Below are positions 34,914 through 47,072 of a DNA stretch of 64,000 bases, piece after piece. Both the position numbers and the translations under genes were made by a program. The notes beneath the pieces are model-generated. The model was not told the DNA's origin, ran no database searches, and was given only the letters and a program-made list of their open reading frames with translations. Each line of letters begins with the position of its first letter. The stretch's first letter is position 1. Source of the stretch: Gentiana macrophylla (lineage: Eukaryota; Streptophyta; Magnoliopsida; Gentianales; Gentianaceae); NCBI GenBank assembly GCA_026214975.1, contig JAOBSW010000762.1, positions 558,001 to 622,000 on the forward strand, written 5' to 3'.

Positions 34914-37900
34914 TGCAACCCCTTCTGGAAGGCAAGCATTTAAAGGTGTGGATTTGTAGCCTTCAATCGTTGAAGGCATGGCGTTTCCCCTTCAGCACGT
35001 GGGAAAAATAGAAGCTTTGAATGTCCGATTCTCTCCTATTTCAGGGAAGTTTCATTTTCCTCTATTATGTGTTAATATCCTGTTATTAAATTGATTTGAA
35101 TGTGAAATCTGCCCTGATTGCATGCTAATTCGTTTAAGGAAAGGTTGAGGTGTAAAGCTGTCATCTTCAATGCTCATTCTACCTGAATTCGATCATGTTT
35201 CACTGCGGATTCGATTTCAAGCAACGTAGCCTGTTATGAGGGTCTAATTCGGTTGATTCGAAATAAAGGTGCAATCTTTCCTTTTGTATATCATATCTTG
35301 CTGATTAGAACTAGAAATCTGCCTGATTTTATGTCTATTGCCGTTGTGAAGGTTTTGGGTTTGAAAGAACTGACCTCTCATTGATATAACGCTGATTCAA
35401 TCTTTGAAGCTTTGATTTTTAAGTTATGCAGTCAACGTCTCAATCAAGGTGATTTCGTTCATGTTAATGTAGTAATTTCAATCATTTATTAATCCTGATT
35501 TGAGCAGTATACTGTGTTGATCTTTCACGTTTTTGAATTGGAAGTCTCGATTCTGAACACGGTCATTCGAAATTAAACTTGCCCCTGTTGCAGGTCTGAT
35601 TCACGATTCAGAGCATTTATTCTGAAGATTTTGCAGCCATGAATTTGTTTCTGGCAAGGCTTTTCTTCGGTGTTCAGACTATGAAATCGAGCCGGTAAAT
35701 TACAACCCGATTCACAATGGTAAATTGGCTGTGAACCCTTCTCTTGACCCGGTCCCCTCCAGTGCCTAGGTTGGTTGAACCAGTGATGTCGGTCTATCGG
35801 TTTAATTAGGTTATATCATTGGTCTTAAAGCGAGGTTTACACACCTGTGATGCAATTGGTTTAATCACGATTTTATATCTTTGAATTATTAGGTCGGGGT
35901 ATCTCCTACATGATGTGTTGATTAAACCATGTCCTTTCGATTTTGAGACTTGCGCCGTGTTTATGGTCGAAGTCGAACATAAGTCCTTTTAAACCACCGA
36001 TCAAACCCTATGTGTTGCTGCAAAGATTTTGTTTGATCGATTCGGTTTGTTCGGGTCCTTCGATGGTTATGTGTTAAACCGAAAATCGGTTTTAAGTGAT
36101 ATGCAAGGCTAGTTAAAATATACGAGTTCATCACATGTCTATTTCCATAAATCTATTAGCCTGATGGCACCTAATAGGGAATTACATGTTTGATACACTC
36201 CTAACCTTATCAAACTGCCTTCTCCGGATATATCACGCCTAATTCAAAATTTAAATTCTGGTTTCACATTACTAGGTCTTAGGGTTCTCTACCCCTTAAT
36301 GCCTATAAATAGCCACTTATACTGATCATGGATCTCACCAGTTGAATACATAGCAATCCAACATTTTCATTCTTTCAATAAGTTGTCTTTTGTGTGAGTT
36401 TGAGAGTGTGGGCAAGGAAGTTGAGTAACTTGTGAGATACTGCAACTTGAGGACTGATCTGAAGCTACAGTATTAGAGCAAGAGCATTTTCATCCAATAG
36501 CTCCTGTTTCAGGATCAATGAAGGTGAAATTCTGAGGTTCTTCTTAGGTACTCAAAATTGCCCTTTTGTTTTAAGTCAATTTTTGCCCCTGTTTTGCTTG
36601 TATTGCATCTGTGTCTAGTGTCTCAAATGACTGTACTTGTGTAGTATCTGTAATTGAGTCTGTCGGTTGTGGTACATTTAATCTGAAAGAGTCGGTTTCA
36701 AGTTCAGGATTTGTCATAGAAAACTTGAACTAGCAAAAGGTCCTGAGAGGATTTTGGCCTGCTGTTCATATTTCTTCACAATCTGATCCTCTGTATTTCT
36801 GCATTTCAGATCGAGTGTTTTGTTGTGTTTTGTTCTTATTCAGTGGTGAAATCGCACCTCGGTTTTCTGCAGTGAAACACGTGAATTGATTGTGTTACCA
36901 AGTTCCTGCTTGAGCATAAAGGTGAAAAGGTTACGGCTTCGGTTTAGTGTGTAGCTTTGCTCACTTTGAAGCTAGAACCTTTTGTTTATCCCCTTAATTG
37001 TTACCATCACTGAATTTCAATACTGACTCAAACTTATTGAGTTCAAGTGTTGAAATTCTTGTCGCTATTTTGACCTTTGTGCTTGGCTCTATGTGAAATT
37101 GTTCAATCTGATAATCTGTTATCTTTTGACTGCCTTGCTCTCTTGCACAAACCTGAACTTGTTTTGTTGCTAAACCTTTTGTGCATTCACCTTCACTAAG
37201 CTGCACATAATCCTTGAGAAACCTGCTGCACTCACTTGGCTGTTTTCTGTACACCCCGTCTGCTCTCTGTTCACTCTGTGCCTGCTGAATCTATTTACTT
37301 AACCTGATGTGCTGTTGTTCTTGGCTTGCTGATATTGCACTAATCCCAGTTTGCTAAGTATATCTTTTGTGAAAAATCTACTGCTTGCAAGTTGCTGTAT
37401 CGGTATAAGCATAATTCGTGTAATAGGCGGCCTGGTGCTCTTTCTGATCTGCTGAACACTTTGTCCTCAAGACTGATTATCAGGCTTGATAGTCCTACCC
37501 TTTTTGGTTCGACTATCACCTCTGAAAGTCAACTGAGAGTTCGGCTTAGCTTGATCAGTTTAGTGTTGTTCTGTCATTTACTGAATCTGGTGAACCTTTT
37601 TGTGGAACTGATCTTAGAACATACTTTGTAATATGTTGATCAACAGTGCTTTTAGTTCTTGTTGTATTTGAACTTGAATATTTTGGTTAATGTACTTGAT
37701 CGATTAAATATTCGGATAAATGCTCACACTGCTACACTTGTATTGATTTGCAAACTGCCTTCCTGTGTAATCTGAGTTTGGATAATCTGATTTGTATTCT
37801 TTTATTCGCTAAGCAATCTTGATTAATTGCCTGCAGTCTGATTTGTGTCTTAACTTTTAGTGACGGCTTGTCCAAAACGTCACTACAAGTTAGGGCTGAA

Positions 37901-38313
37901 CTAGTTTCCGTCTGTTTTGGAATAAATAGTTAATCAATCTGAAATTTGTTTGTTCACATTATATATAGTGTCCTGAATAGTTGGTTTAATACTTGATTTA
38001 AGCTACAGTGCATCTGCAAGCTGCTGTGTTGATATAAAGTATTTTCAGATTGTTATATTACCCTTTGATTAATTGGACTATAACTTGTGTTGGTCACCTA
38101 ACATATTTGCATTGTGTTATAACTTGTTTTTATCACAATAAATTAATCCTTTTGATCACTAAGGTTTTATAACACAAGCGTATAGTCGAATAAGTAAGCT
38201 TCCGCACTTATTTTACTATTACTTTTGTTTAATCGAAAAGAAGTTAAAAATCACAAACACTCTATTCAACACGCCCCCCTTTCTAGAGTGTGTGCGCCAT
38301 TGTCGATCCAACA
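34914..38313 (+). repeat. LTR-B: large plus-oriented LTR, inverted relative to LTR-A
   Basis: Starts TGCAACC and ends GATCCAACA after a C-rich run (CACGCCCCCCTTTCTAG), TATA box GCCTATAAATAG at about 36300. Bases 34914-37750 match the reverse complement of LTR-A. At about 35275-35291 it has the uninterrupted RE1 target (CTTTTGTATATC). No PBS follows 38313, and no matching target duplication is seen, so it is a solo or rearranged LTR. Confidence 0.75.
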
Positions 38314-39356
38314 AATCTAAATGGAATTATATCATTGGTTGACAGATTGTCTGTCAGAAGGACACTGACACAATCAGGAATGTACAAAAGAGGGAATTTC
38401 AGGGAACAATCAGACAAATCCTGTAATGGTTGTATTTGAAATTCAAATTCAAATCACAGGATCTACACCTATAAATAGAGGACTCCTGCTTCAGAATGCA
38501 AACACAAGAATACACATGAAGCAACTAAGTTTTTGAGCAAGAAATTGATCAAAGTGCAATCTTACCCTGCTGATACTATCTAAGCTTTAACATACTGATC
38601 AAGACTTTTTCTTCAAGTGTTTCTGCAATCAAGTTGTATCCAGTATACACTTGAAGATCCTGAGCTGCTGATCTTCCTGATCAAAAGCTTGCTGAAAGCT
38701 TAATCACTTTCTTGATTCAACCCCTTCTTTTCAAGAAGAACCTGAAGACAGAGAAGCACTGCTGAAGTGTCTAGGACTGTTGTGTTTTGTGGTGGAGCTG
38801 GTGAAAAGGCGATCCTACCCTTCAAGAACCAGTGGAATACTTAGGAGCAGCAATCCTACCTCTTTATAGTGTTTAGTTTGTGAAGTCATAGTCATTGGTC
38901 AAAGACAAACAGTTTAGGGATTTTTGTAACATCTATCTCAAAAGTCTCTAGTGAATTTCCTCCAACATCACAGGAGAAGAGTGGACTGGCAGGGTTATAC
39001 CACGATTAACCACTATAAAACTTGTCTACTTTACTTTACTGCATTTACTTTCTGCAATTTACTTATTTGCATGCTTATCACATCAAACCTGCTGAATTAG
39101 CTACTAGAATCACACTACTTGCACTGCTGAGTATCTGATACTTAGTATCATTTTTATGACAACAAGAAAAAAGGCTTAATCTAATATATTCCGCTGCAAC
39201 AAATTCAATAGCCTCAATACTAAAAGGTCAGCAGACTGCTGAAGGTCAGCAGACTATTGAACCCTGCTGAGTTTGTAAACTCCAAAATGTTTTAAGTGAT
39301 GAGTTTATTCCCCCCCCCCCCCTAAATTTAACCAAAACCTTTTCAAGGGACCAACA
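38314..39356 (+). repeat. LTR-C: SIRE-type LTR, plus orientation
   Basis: TATA box CCTATAAATAGAGG (about 38470), a run of about 14 C (about 39310) and the end GGGACCAACA at 39356. It resembles LTR-D in U5. No PBS follows; the next bases (AAAAGTCGGCGC) continue as the RE5 LTR, so LTR-C is the right edge of something that inserted into RE5's left LTR. The other edge is not in view. Confidence 0.65.
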
Positions 39357-40148
39357 AAAAGTCGGCGCAATTGCAGTAAAGACCGCCACAATTGCGTGAG
39401 GAGTGGTTCTTAATTTCTGGAATTTCATCATTCTGTCCTGACTAATCCTGGTTAATTACGAGTTGTTTAAGCATGCGGGTTAATTACATCGCATTAATCA
39501 AAGTAAATAAACCATAATGAAGAATATGAATGAACGTTCAAGGATTCATACCTCCGTGATGGTTGATCTAACTTGATCGACTCAAGTTAGTTGATGGCTT
39601 GGAGAAGATAACCAAATTAAAACGAAAACAAACTCTAAAGAAACTTTATTTCATAAAATAAATATAAACTTTATATATATGTTTTTTTTGCACACTATAA
39701 TGGTTCTGAGACAGACTTTATATAGCCATATGACCGACTTAGGCTGCCTAAACCCTAACCGACTTAATACAATTAATGGCGGCTTCGATTTCATGTTGCC
39801 TAAGTCACACAACTACAGCTAGGGTTGCCGCAGTTGCTGGACTTCTTTTCTTAGATTCTTGGCCCAGCAGATTTCTTCCAGAATTTATGACTTCGGCCCA
39901 ATCATCCTTTTTAGCCCAGATTCGTTCCCACCTCACTCCATGACTTGGCATATCTGAAAAGTACATAAAATAACATGAAACAGTACCAAATCTCGGGGTA
40001 AAATGTATAGATGCAGAATTACTAACCAAGGAACCGACTATAGACAATCAACAAGTATTTCATACAATAATCTATCTATCATTCTGTAATTGAGCACAAT
40101 TCGGGGTAAATAAATATATACTTTATAGTAATAATTTCACGGTGATCA
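39357..40148 (-). repeat. 3' LTR of RE5, truncated
   Basis: Matches 45657-46390 throughout (TGATCACCGTGAAATTA at the start on the minus strand). The remaining ~620 bp found in the right LTR are missing: LTR-C abuts at 39356. Confidence 0.9.
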
Positions 40149-41402
40149 AATACCCTCAACTTAGCTTTTGATCGTCCCGAGCAAAAAGGCGAAAGAAAAG
40201 GAATCTTCAGCCAGTATACAAGTTAGTTAAAAACAACCAGCGTCATGAAGTCAAGACAAGAATCACAACTTCTAATATCCATAAGTAACGCATTAAACTA
40301 TATCTAATTAATGAACCAGTGTGTGTGTGCAATAACTCTCAATCTGTAGTACGTAGCAGAATCACATTAAATCGACTTAGAGATTAACTAGCATTTTCAA
40401 GAATGCACATTCTTTTACGCCATTACTTTTATTGATTTTTCGTTTATCGCATAGGTCAAGTCAACTGGGTAAGGTGGAACGGAACCAAATGGTTTTGTGT
40501 TTATCAAGTCTTTTATGCAATTTATGCAGGGGCCGTGCGTTTTACGCTCCATCGGCCTTGATTCCTTTTTGCCAAATAAATATATATATATATATATTAT
40601 TTTTTCATGCAAGAGCCGTGCGTTTTACGCTCCATCGGCCTTGCTTCTTTATGGCAAATTTTATCGGGGACAATCTCAAAAATCTATCTATCCTCACGGT
40701 CCTCTCTTTGATAAACACTTGAATCCATTTTTTCTTTGCCATTATAAGATCCACAACTTGACCTAAATGACCAGAGGTAAAACAAGACTTGAAGAAAACT
40801 AGAGTCAACTCAGGTCAAAATAATGCTTCATCTAATTATATTCTAAAAAAACCAAGTTATACGTGCTTAAAAATGGTGGTCCACAAACAGAACATAAGGT
40901 TAATACGCAACTACTTCAAAAAATGGTCGTGATTTCATCTATTATTTGTGAAACTATCAAAAGGTCGAAGATATTGAATCCTTGCAATCATGCTCGAAAG
41001 GTCCCAAAAGACTAAGTGGTGAAAAGTGATTCTCAAGAATCGTGACAAATGAAAATTTTAATGAAACACATAGTCAATTGCTAAGTGACATTCCTACCCC
41101 CCACTTAATCGAAGCATTGTCCCCAATGACAATAAGATGATAATGAAGAAAGGAACTTAGCTTAGGTTAAGCGTGAAGCGAGGAATGTGAATCCGAAACA
41201 AATGCGCCGTGGGCAGTCATGTGCTAAAATCTCAGGGAATCTGCGAAAAAATGCTAATTGAACACGCCAAGCAACTCTAATCGAAATTGTCAAAGGATTA
41301 GTCCGTACAAAACATCAATGAAAAAGAGACTGCCATTTATTGCAAAGTCGGTTACAAAACAAAATAAAAGAAAAGAAAACAACTAAATTGGAGCAAAATC
41401 CT
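40149..41402 (-). other. RE5 3' untranslated part with polypurine tract
   Basis: The minus strand reads GCTAAGTTGAGGGTATT directly before the LTR, a Tat/Athila-type polypurine tract. A ~35-bp phrase around GCCGTGCGTTTTACGCTCC occurs twice (40532 and 40615), separated by an AT microsatellite (40578-40596). No coding frame. Confidence 0.7.
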
Positions 41403-42660
41403 TTAAAACAAAAACAAAAACGGGTCATCATCGTTAGGGTCAATGGACGGGCCGGCACCAGAGGCATCTTGTCTAGGAACAGGCGGAGGGTGTTGATATG
41501 GAGGAATGTGGAGGTGAGTCATCATATGGTTGAGCATAGCTCGCATAGTAGACAATTCCGATGACACCTCTCTCTGAAACTCTTGTTGTGTCCTAACCCC
41601 GCCTTGTCTTGGTTGCCTCGGCTGTCTTCTACGCTGTCCAGTGACAGTGACAAAGCTATTGTCAAGAATGGGAAGTGGCGCAGCCAATTCATCAGCTGCT
41701 AAAACAGGGCACTCAATCGCCCTAGCCAATCCATCTATGAGGTTGCCATATGGTAAGATATCCTTTTCTTTTTGAGCAACCTGCCTAATCCTGGCATGAA
41801 TCAACAAGCCAAAGTTCACATCCCACTGGTTATCCAGAAAGTACATGAGCTCGGATTTACGGTAGGTGACGGAATCATTATGAGCATTTGGCCAGATGTG
41901 AGTGATCACAAATTGGTGCAACATCTTAGCGCTCTAATCCAATTCATTAAACTGAAAATTGATCGGGAAACTGTCGGCGCCATAGTCCCATTGAACTCCA
42001 AAGTGTTGCGCAATAAGTTGTGCTCTCTAAAAATCGTGCTCGGTAGTGGCAGTGGTAAACTCTTCCTCATGAACTGGGCAATCTCAATGCCGGAACGGGC
42101 ATTGATATTCTCAATAGAGAAATCAATCGGCACCCCTCTAACACTATCCAGAGTTGAATCAGGGTAGGCTGCTACATAGGCATAGAACACACAGACAATG
42201 GTGGCGTTAAAATGCTCCGGAATAATACTCATATCCTTCAAACCATGCTGTTGAATAACCCGTGGTAGAATGTCACCGCAGTTATTGAGGTTGACACCTC
42301 TTTCCCGTGCTACCTTCTTGTTGTTCCAATGAGTCTAAAAAGACTCATAAATTGCCAAAGAAGAAAACCGAGGAACTCCATTGATAAGGGGCATGGCATC
42401 CCCTTCAACTCTCTGCTCTCCTCTTCGGTATCTTTGGGCTCGGTTAGCTCTTTCTGCTATTGAATTGGACTGTGAGAACTCTGAATCTGCTGAAAAATGG
42501 GTCATGCAATTGCGACAGCTACTCACGCAGCTGCCTGAGTTACTAAGTTATTGGTTTTTCTGGGATTCTGCAACTTTGATGAACAGAAATGGAATGAGGG
42601 TCGCAAGAATGATGGTGGTCAAATTTTACAGCAACAACATAATGGTGGAGGTTGATGTTT
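41403..42660 (-). pseudogene. RE5 extra ORF (putative plant transposon protein type)
   Basis: Minus strand, about 42526 to 41403, with a single TAG in LAIYESF*THWNNKK and a stop near 41925. Visible: INGVPRFSSLAIYESF, THWNNKKVARERGV, HFNATIVCVFYAYVA, VRGVPIDFSIENIN, then FVITHIWPNAHNDSVTYRKS, WDVNFGLLIHARIRQVAQKE, LPYGNLIDGLARAI. The C-terminus is Gln/Arg- and Pro-rich. This pattern (N/H..V.. then NFG.LI...I) is that of the 'putative plant transposon protein' domain often found as an additional gene in Gypsy elements. Function unknown. The ATG is not clear; the reading frame upstream of 42526 contains stops. Confidence 0.7.
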
Positions 42661-43461
42661 AGGATTGGTGCTTTGGTGGTGTGATGGTGGGAATTTAATG
42701 GTGATGGTAGGGATGGGGGTGGCCGAATTCAGGAAGGAGAAGAAGATGAAAGTTTAGAAATAAAAGAATGGTGGTGTTGGTGGTGAAAATGGTGTAGATG
42801 ATTGGGGTTTTAAATAGGGAAAAGGGATAGATTTGAAATTTGAATTGGTTTGAATATGGATGGGTTTATGGGAAGGTGGGTGTAGTAATTGTGATGAGAG
42901 GATTGAGGTGTGATTGAGGGGATTGAGGAAGAAGTTGAGTAATGGTAGTAATGGGAAGAAGAAAAGGTGGAAAAGTGGAGTAATGGTGTGGATGGGATGG
43001 TTGACTGCACCGGATTGCACGCACCAGCGCGTGTACCCCACTCGCCAGCCTCATGCACAAAATAACTCAAAAACCTCAGGAACCGTGACCTTCCGGTTCC
43101 GTAATTACGGGGGTCCTCCTTGCAATTGTCGGAGTACTTTTAATCCAGTTCTTGTAACTCCTGTCCTACTCACTTCCTTCCTCAATTCTTTGACAAACTT
43201 CTATCAACATTGACTCCTCATATAACAGTCTTCATTTCCCTTTCACATTTTTCCTCGGACTCTACTAACCTACTTCACACGACTGATCAACAAGTAAAAA
43301 ACCTTCCCGCCATCCCTCGGGAATTAATCCTAGGGTTATGGTAGGATGAAAAAAGCTTGTTGGTCCGTTCGGCTACTTTTACTCTCACTCGAGCCAACCT
43401 AAAGGGTTCATAAGTAGTTCTGAGTTTAGAGTCGCCATCTCGACTTTCCTTTGACCCTTCC
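42661..43461 (-). promoter_or_regulatory. RE5 spacer with TATA-type sequence before the extra ORF
   Basis: The minus strand carries CTATTTAAAACCCC at about 42805-42818, followed by a C/A-rich leader (CACCA repeats), about 290 bp before the clear part of the ORF. 42870-43040 is very rich in C and T on the minus strand. No other gene seen. Confidence 0.35.
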
Positions 43462-44634
43462 TTAGTCAGACTTTGGGCCTTTTACCCACCAAAATTGAAC
43501 TCTAGAGGACTTAACCGTGGTATGCCTTCCTTCTCTTTCTATACGTGCTTTCCCTTGGCCTTTTAAACTTAGAAAGAAACACGTGTCTTTCTCATCTAGA
43601 AGGGCATCTTTGCGGACTGACTCATAAGCCTTCTGCCTTGCACTTTTAACCTTTCTTTCTCGTGCATGTGGCCTTCTTCTACTTTGAGAATTTTCCTTTA
43701 AGTTCAAGTCCACTTTCTCAACTTTTGAATTCTTGCCAACACTACGCCTACCAAGGTTAGAGCTCTCGGGTAGTGCTTTGTCATGGTCCTTATCATATTT
43801 TTCTCGAAGTAAGATATACATAAACTCCTGCTCAATGGTCTGTATATCCTATTTCTTCTCGTATCGCACATCCTCTACCTTCATAATCTCAACATCTCAA
43901 GATTCATAGCTAACTCTACAATCCACTGGTCCGTCTAGTCGCTCCAATATCTCATAAGTGGCGATGTCATTATTCAATATGAACGTAATATCACCATTAT
44001 CGTAGTCTAGGTTAGCTCGGCTTGTGGCCAGAAAAGGGCGTCCTAATATCACATTCACACTGGGATCATCGGGTATGTTCAGGACTAAGAAATCAGTCAG
44101 GTACTTAAAGCGCCCTATCTTAATTTCATAATCCTCCAACACGCCTGCAACCATATTCACCTACCAGTCAACAAACCTCATCTTCCTAGTCTCACTCATG
44201 TTCACATCGAATCTCACTAATTGATAAAGAGAAAGCAGAATTATGTTGCTGCTAAAGCCAGAATCACACAGTCCTAACCCTAATGATCTTCCATTAACAG
44301 TTATGGGAAGTCTGAAGATACATGGATCTTCTAATTTTTCTATCACATCACAGTTCGGATGATCATCCGGTAATCTCAAGACATCATCAGGGTCACTAAA
44401 ACAGTCCAAGTCTTCCTCAGGGTCAGACTTAGATTCAGAACTAATTTCAATAACACACTTACCTCTACGGAAGTCCTCGTACTCTTTCAGATTAACTTCT
44501 TTTTCCTTTTTGGCCTTAGCAGCTTCTTCCTCCGCAACTCTTTTCTGGTCTCTCAGATATTGCTTGTAAACCTTCGAACCAGGATACATGGAGATTGGTC
44601 TTGGATTCCATACGTATCTCTGATGTGGAGGCAT
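43462..44634 (-). pseudogene. RE5 gag-end and protease-type ORF
   Basis: ATG 44634 (MPPHQRYVWNPRPISMYPGS), Lys/Glu-rich helix, acidic stretch, then a retropepsin-like domain: PITVNGRSLGLGLCDSGFSS (DSG triad present, the usual following Ala replaced by Phe), then after a TAG at 44160 NMVAGVLEDYEIKIGRFKYL, TDFLVLNIPDD and NVILGRPFLATSRANLDYD. ILGRPFLAT is the flap/C-terminal signature of Gypsy protease. A charged tail (43821-43462) follows in another frame. Gypsy proteases cut the element polyprotein. Here nothing downstream needs it, because pol is absent. Confidence 0.8.
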
Positions 44635-45012
44635 AGTACGTGTTTGGCTAGTAATTCCTATTCATCCTTATGAGAGAAAGTCAAAAGTGTTTTGCACTAC
44701 CTGCAAAAGAACAAAACAAAAAAATGTAAAAAAAAAACTTCCCGCCCCAGCTGGGTCAAGACCGAACTATTGCGGACCTAGCAACTTACAGGGATGAACA
44801 AAGAATCACAGTGAGGGATCAGAAAGGATCGTTCCAGGCCTCTCAATTACGGCAGCACCTGTCGCAATTTCGGGACCGGTTTTATCTTTTTCGATCACAA
44901 ACAGGGCAAGGTTTATGCAAACAGACTCTAGACTCAATAAATAAAGTTTGACAAAAATAAAAACAAAAATTCATATTTAGATTTAATGAATATATTGATT
45001 GAATTGGCCTTT

Positions 45013-45031
45013 GTCCCCAGGAACGGCGCCA
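45013..45031 (-). other. Primer binding site of RE5 (Asp tRNA)
   Basis: The minus strand reads TGGCGCCGTTCCTGGGGAC, matching the plant Asp tRNA 3' end complement (TGGCGCCGTTGCCGGGGA) with two mismatches. Six bases separate it from the LTR. Confidence 0.9.
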
Positions 45032-45037
45032 AAAACT

Positions 45038-46390
45038 TGATCATCGCGTGTAGATCACTAACACACACGAAATACTAGCAAGAGTACTAGGTCAATCGTA
45101 GTATAGTAGAAGCGAGTCAAGGTCGATCCCACAGAGACAATCACTCATTCAATACATCCAACAAGCTAACTATGAAAACTAATAATGGCCTTCGACCAAC
45201 AAAGGAACAGAAAATAAAGTTGGTTTATCTTTCCTTACCGATCTCCTAACTTGGTGTAGTTAACCCTTATACCTGCTTTTCCTCGTAATTACCCAGATTT
45301 AACCAGAACACGTGTTTAATTCAGTTTTAGGTACGGGTGCAATCTCCTATAGTTATCTACTTCGTTAATATGACAATAGACACATATGTGACCTTAACCT
45401 CCTTCGTGGGTTGTATTAACTCACATGCAATAAGATCTAGAAAGTGCCGGCGAACCGAGAACCTCATAAGCAGCTATCGTTAATATGACTATCATGTTCC
45501 TAGGAATGATCCAGACTATTTCCTAATTAACACTTCACTTATCGTCCTTCATGTTAACTTATGAATACAATAAGCAGATTGGCCAGATCTAACCTACTGT
45601 TAATTAAACCTATCGATCAACGTAACTGACGTTGAATCTCTAGATTTAAGGTGACCTAAAAGTGCGGCGCAGTTGCGGTAAAGACCGCCGCGATTGCGTG
45701 AGCGGTGGTTCCTAATTTTTGGAATTTCATTGTTCGCGTTAATCAAAGTAAATCTACCATAATGAAGAATATGAATGAACGTTCAAGGATTCATACCTCC
45801 GCGACGGTTGATCTAACTTGATCGACTCAAGTTAGTTGATGGCTTGGAGTAGATAACCAAAGTAAAGCGAAAACAAACTCTAAAGCAACTTTAATTCATA
45901 AAATAAATATAAACTGTATAGATATGTTTTTTTGTACACTATAATGGTTCTGAGACAGGCTTTATATAGCCATATGACTTAGGCTGCCTAAACCCTAACC
46001 GACTTAATACAATTAATGGTGGCATCGATTTCGTGTTGCCTAAGTCACGCAACTGTGGCTAGGGTTGCCGAAGTTGCCGGACTTCTTTTCTTCGATTCTT
46101 GGCCCAACAGATTTCTTCCAGACTTTATGACTTCAGCCCAATCATTCTTTTTAGCCCAGATTCATTCCCACTTCGCTCCATGACTTGGCATATCTGAAAA
46201 GTACATAAAATAACATGAAATAGTTTACCAAATCTCGGGGTTTAATGTATATATGTAGAAATACTAACCAAGGAACCGACTGTAGACAATCGACAAGTAT
46301 TTCTTACAATAATCTATCTATCATTCCATAATTGAGCACAATTCGGGGTAAATAAATATATACTTTATTGTACTAATTTCACGGTGATCA
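45038..46390 (-). repeat. 5' LTR of RE5, complete
   Basis: 1353 bp. Starts TGATCACC and ends GATGATCA on the minus strand, so both tips read TGATCA. The outer base pairs TATTT (46391-46395) would be half of the target duplication; the other half is lost with the truncated left LTR. Confidence 0.85.
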
Positions 46391-47072
46391 TATTTCAAAA
46401 ACATTATGGCAGAAGTTATGATTGTGCCACCTGGCATAGTTGACTATATCCACCCTGTTAAAACAGGCACCGAGCTCTGGCACGACCGAGCCGAACAAAC
46501 CTAGAAGTAATGGGATACCTAACTCGTATCTGACCTGACCTCAAGAGCTCAGCTGGATCTGGGGGGCTCATGACGATACCGGATTTTACCACTCCACGTG
46601 TCAAGCACATGACATCCAAATAAAAACTAGAATGGACCCAATACCTTATCTGTAAGGGCCAGGAGCCCCATTATAGGCCTAAGGGCCGAACTGAGTCCTC
46701 ATGAAGGAAGGATATTCAGGTCATCCCCCGATCCACCGCATGTCGGTCAGGACAGGGATGGGGTAGACTTACGCAGCTCGGTCGAATCAACCATAGCGTC
46801 TCGCCGTAGGTCGGCTAGAGAGTATAAGAATAATAATAATAATTACACGATAACTATGGAAAGAATCCTAAGCCTTTAAGGCTCTGATCTTTATCATTTA
46901 AATACGAATATCTCAGTATCACAATTATCTCCTCAAATCACAGCATAATCCTAGAATTATATCTAACTTGAATTGCACGAAAATAAAGTCCACATTGGAC
47001 CCGGCCATGCAGGCCTAGGGCACAATGGCCCCCTTTTAAATTTCACTGCGTAAACCAGTTGATTTCCTAACA
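46391..47072 (+). repeat. Possible decayed LTR remnant
   Basis: The end (TTTAAATTTCACTGCGTAAACC then GATTTCCTAACA) resembles the last 40 bp of the RE2 LTR, suggesting a relative of RE2. The rest is not alignable by eye with RE2. No coding frame seen. Confidence 0.4.

Larger units (their letters stand above)
39357..46390 (-). mobile_element. RE5: minus-strand Gypsy element without RT or integrase
   Basis: Right LTR 45038-46390, Asp-tRNA PBS 45031-45013, protease-type ORF 44634-43462, spacer, extra ORF about 42526-41403, PPT at about 40149-40165, truncated left LTR 39357-40148. The ~4.9 kb interior has no RT, RNase H or integrase motif in any frame I read, so it is non-autonomous. PBS and PPT types fit the Tat/Athila side of Gypsy. 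Confidence 0.82.

Noticed and set aside
36994..37254. Small frame conserved between LTR-A (1476-1748) and LTR-B
   Set aside because: The two LTR copies are similar overall, so a shared frame is expected. No motif, and the frame shows no excess conservation by eye.
42754..43070. Ser/His/Pro-rich frames on the minus strand
   Set aside because: All three frames are open because of a C/T/A-rich spacer in RE5; no conserved domain.
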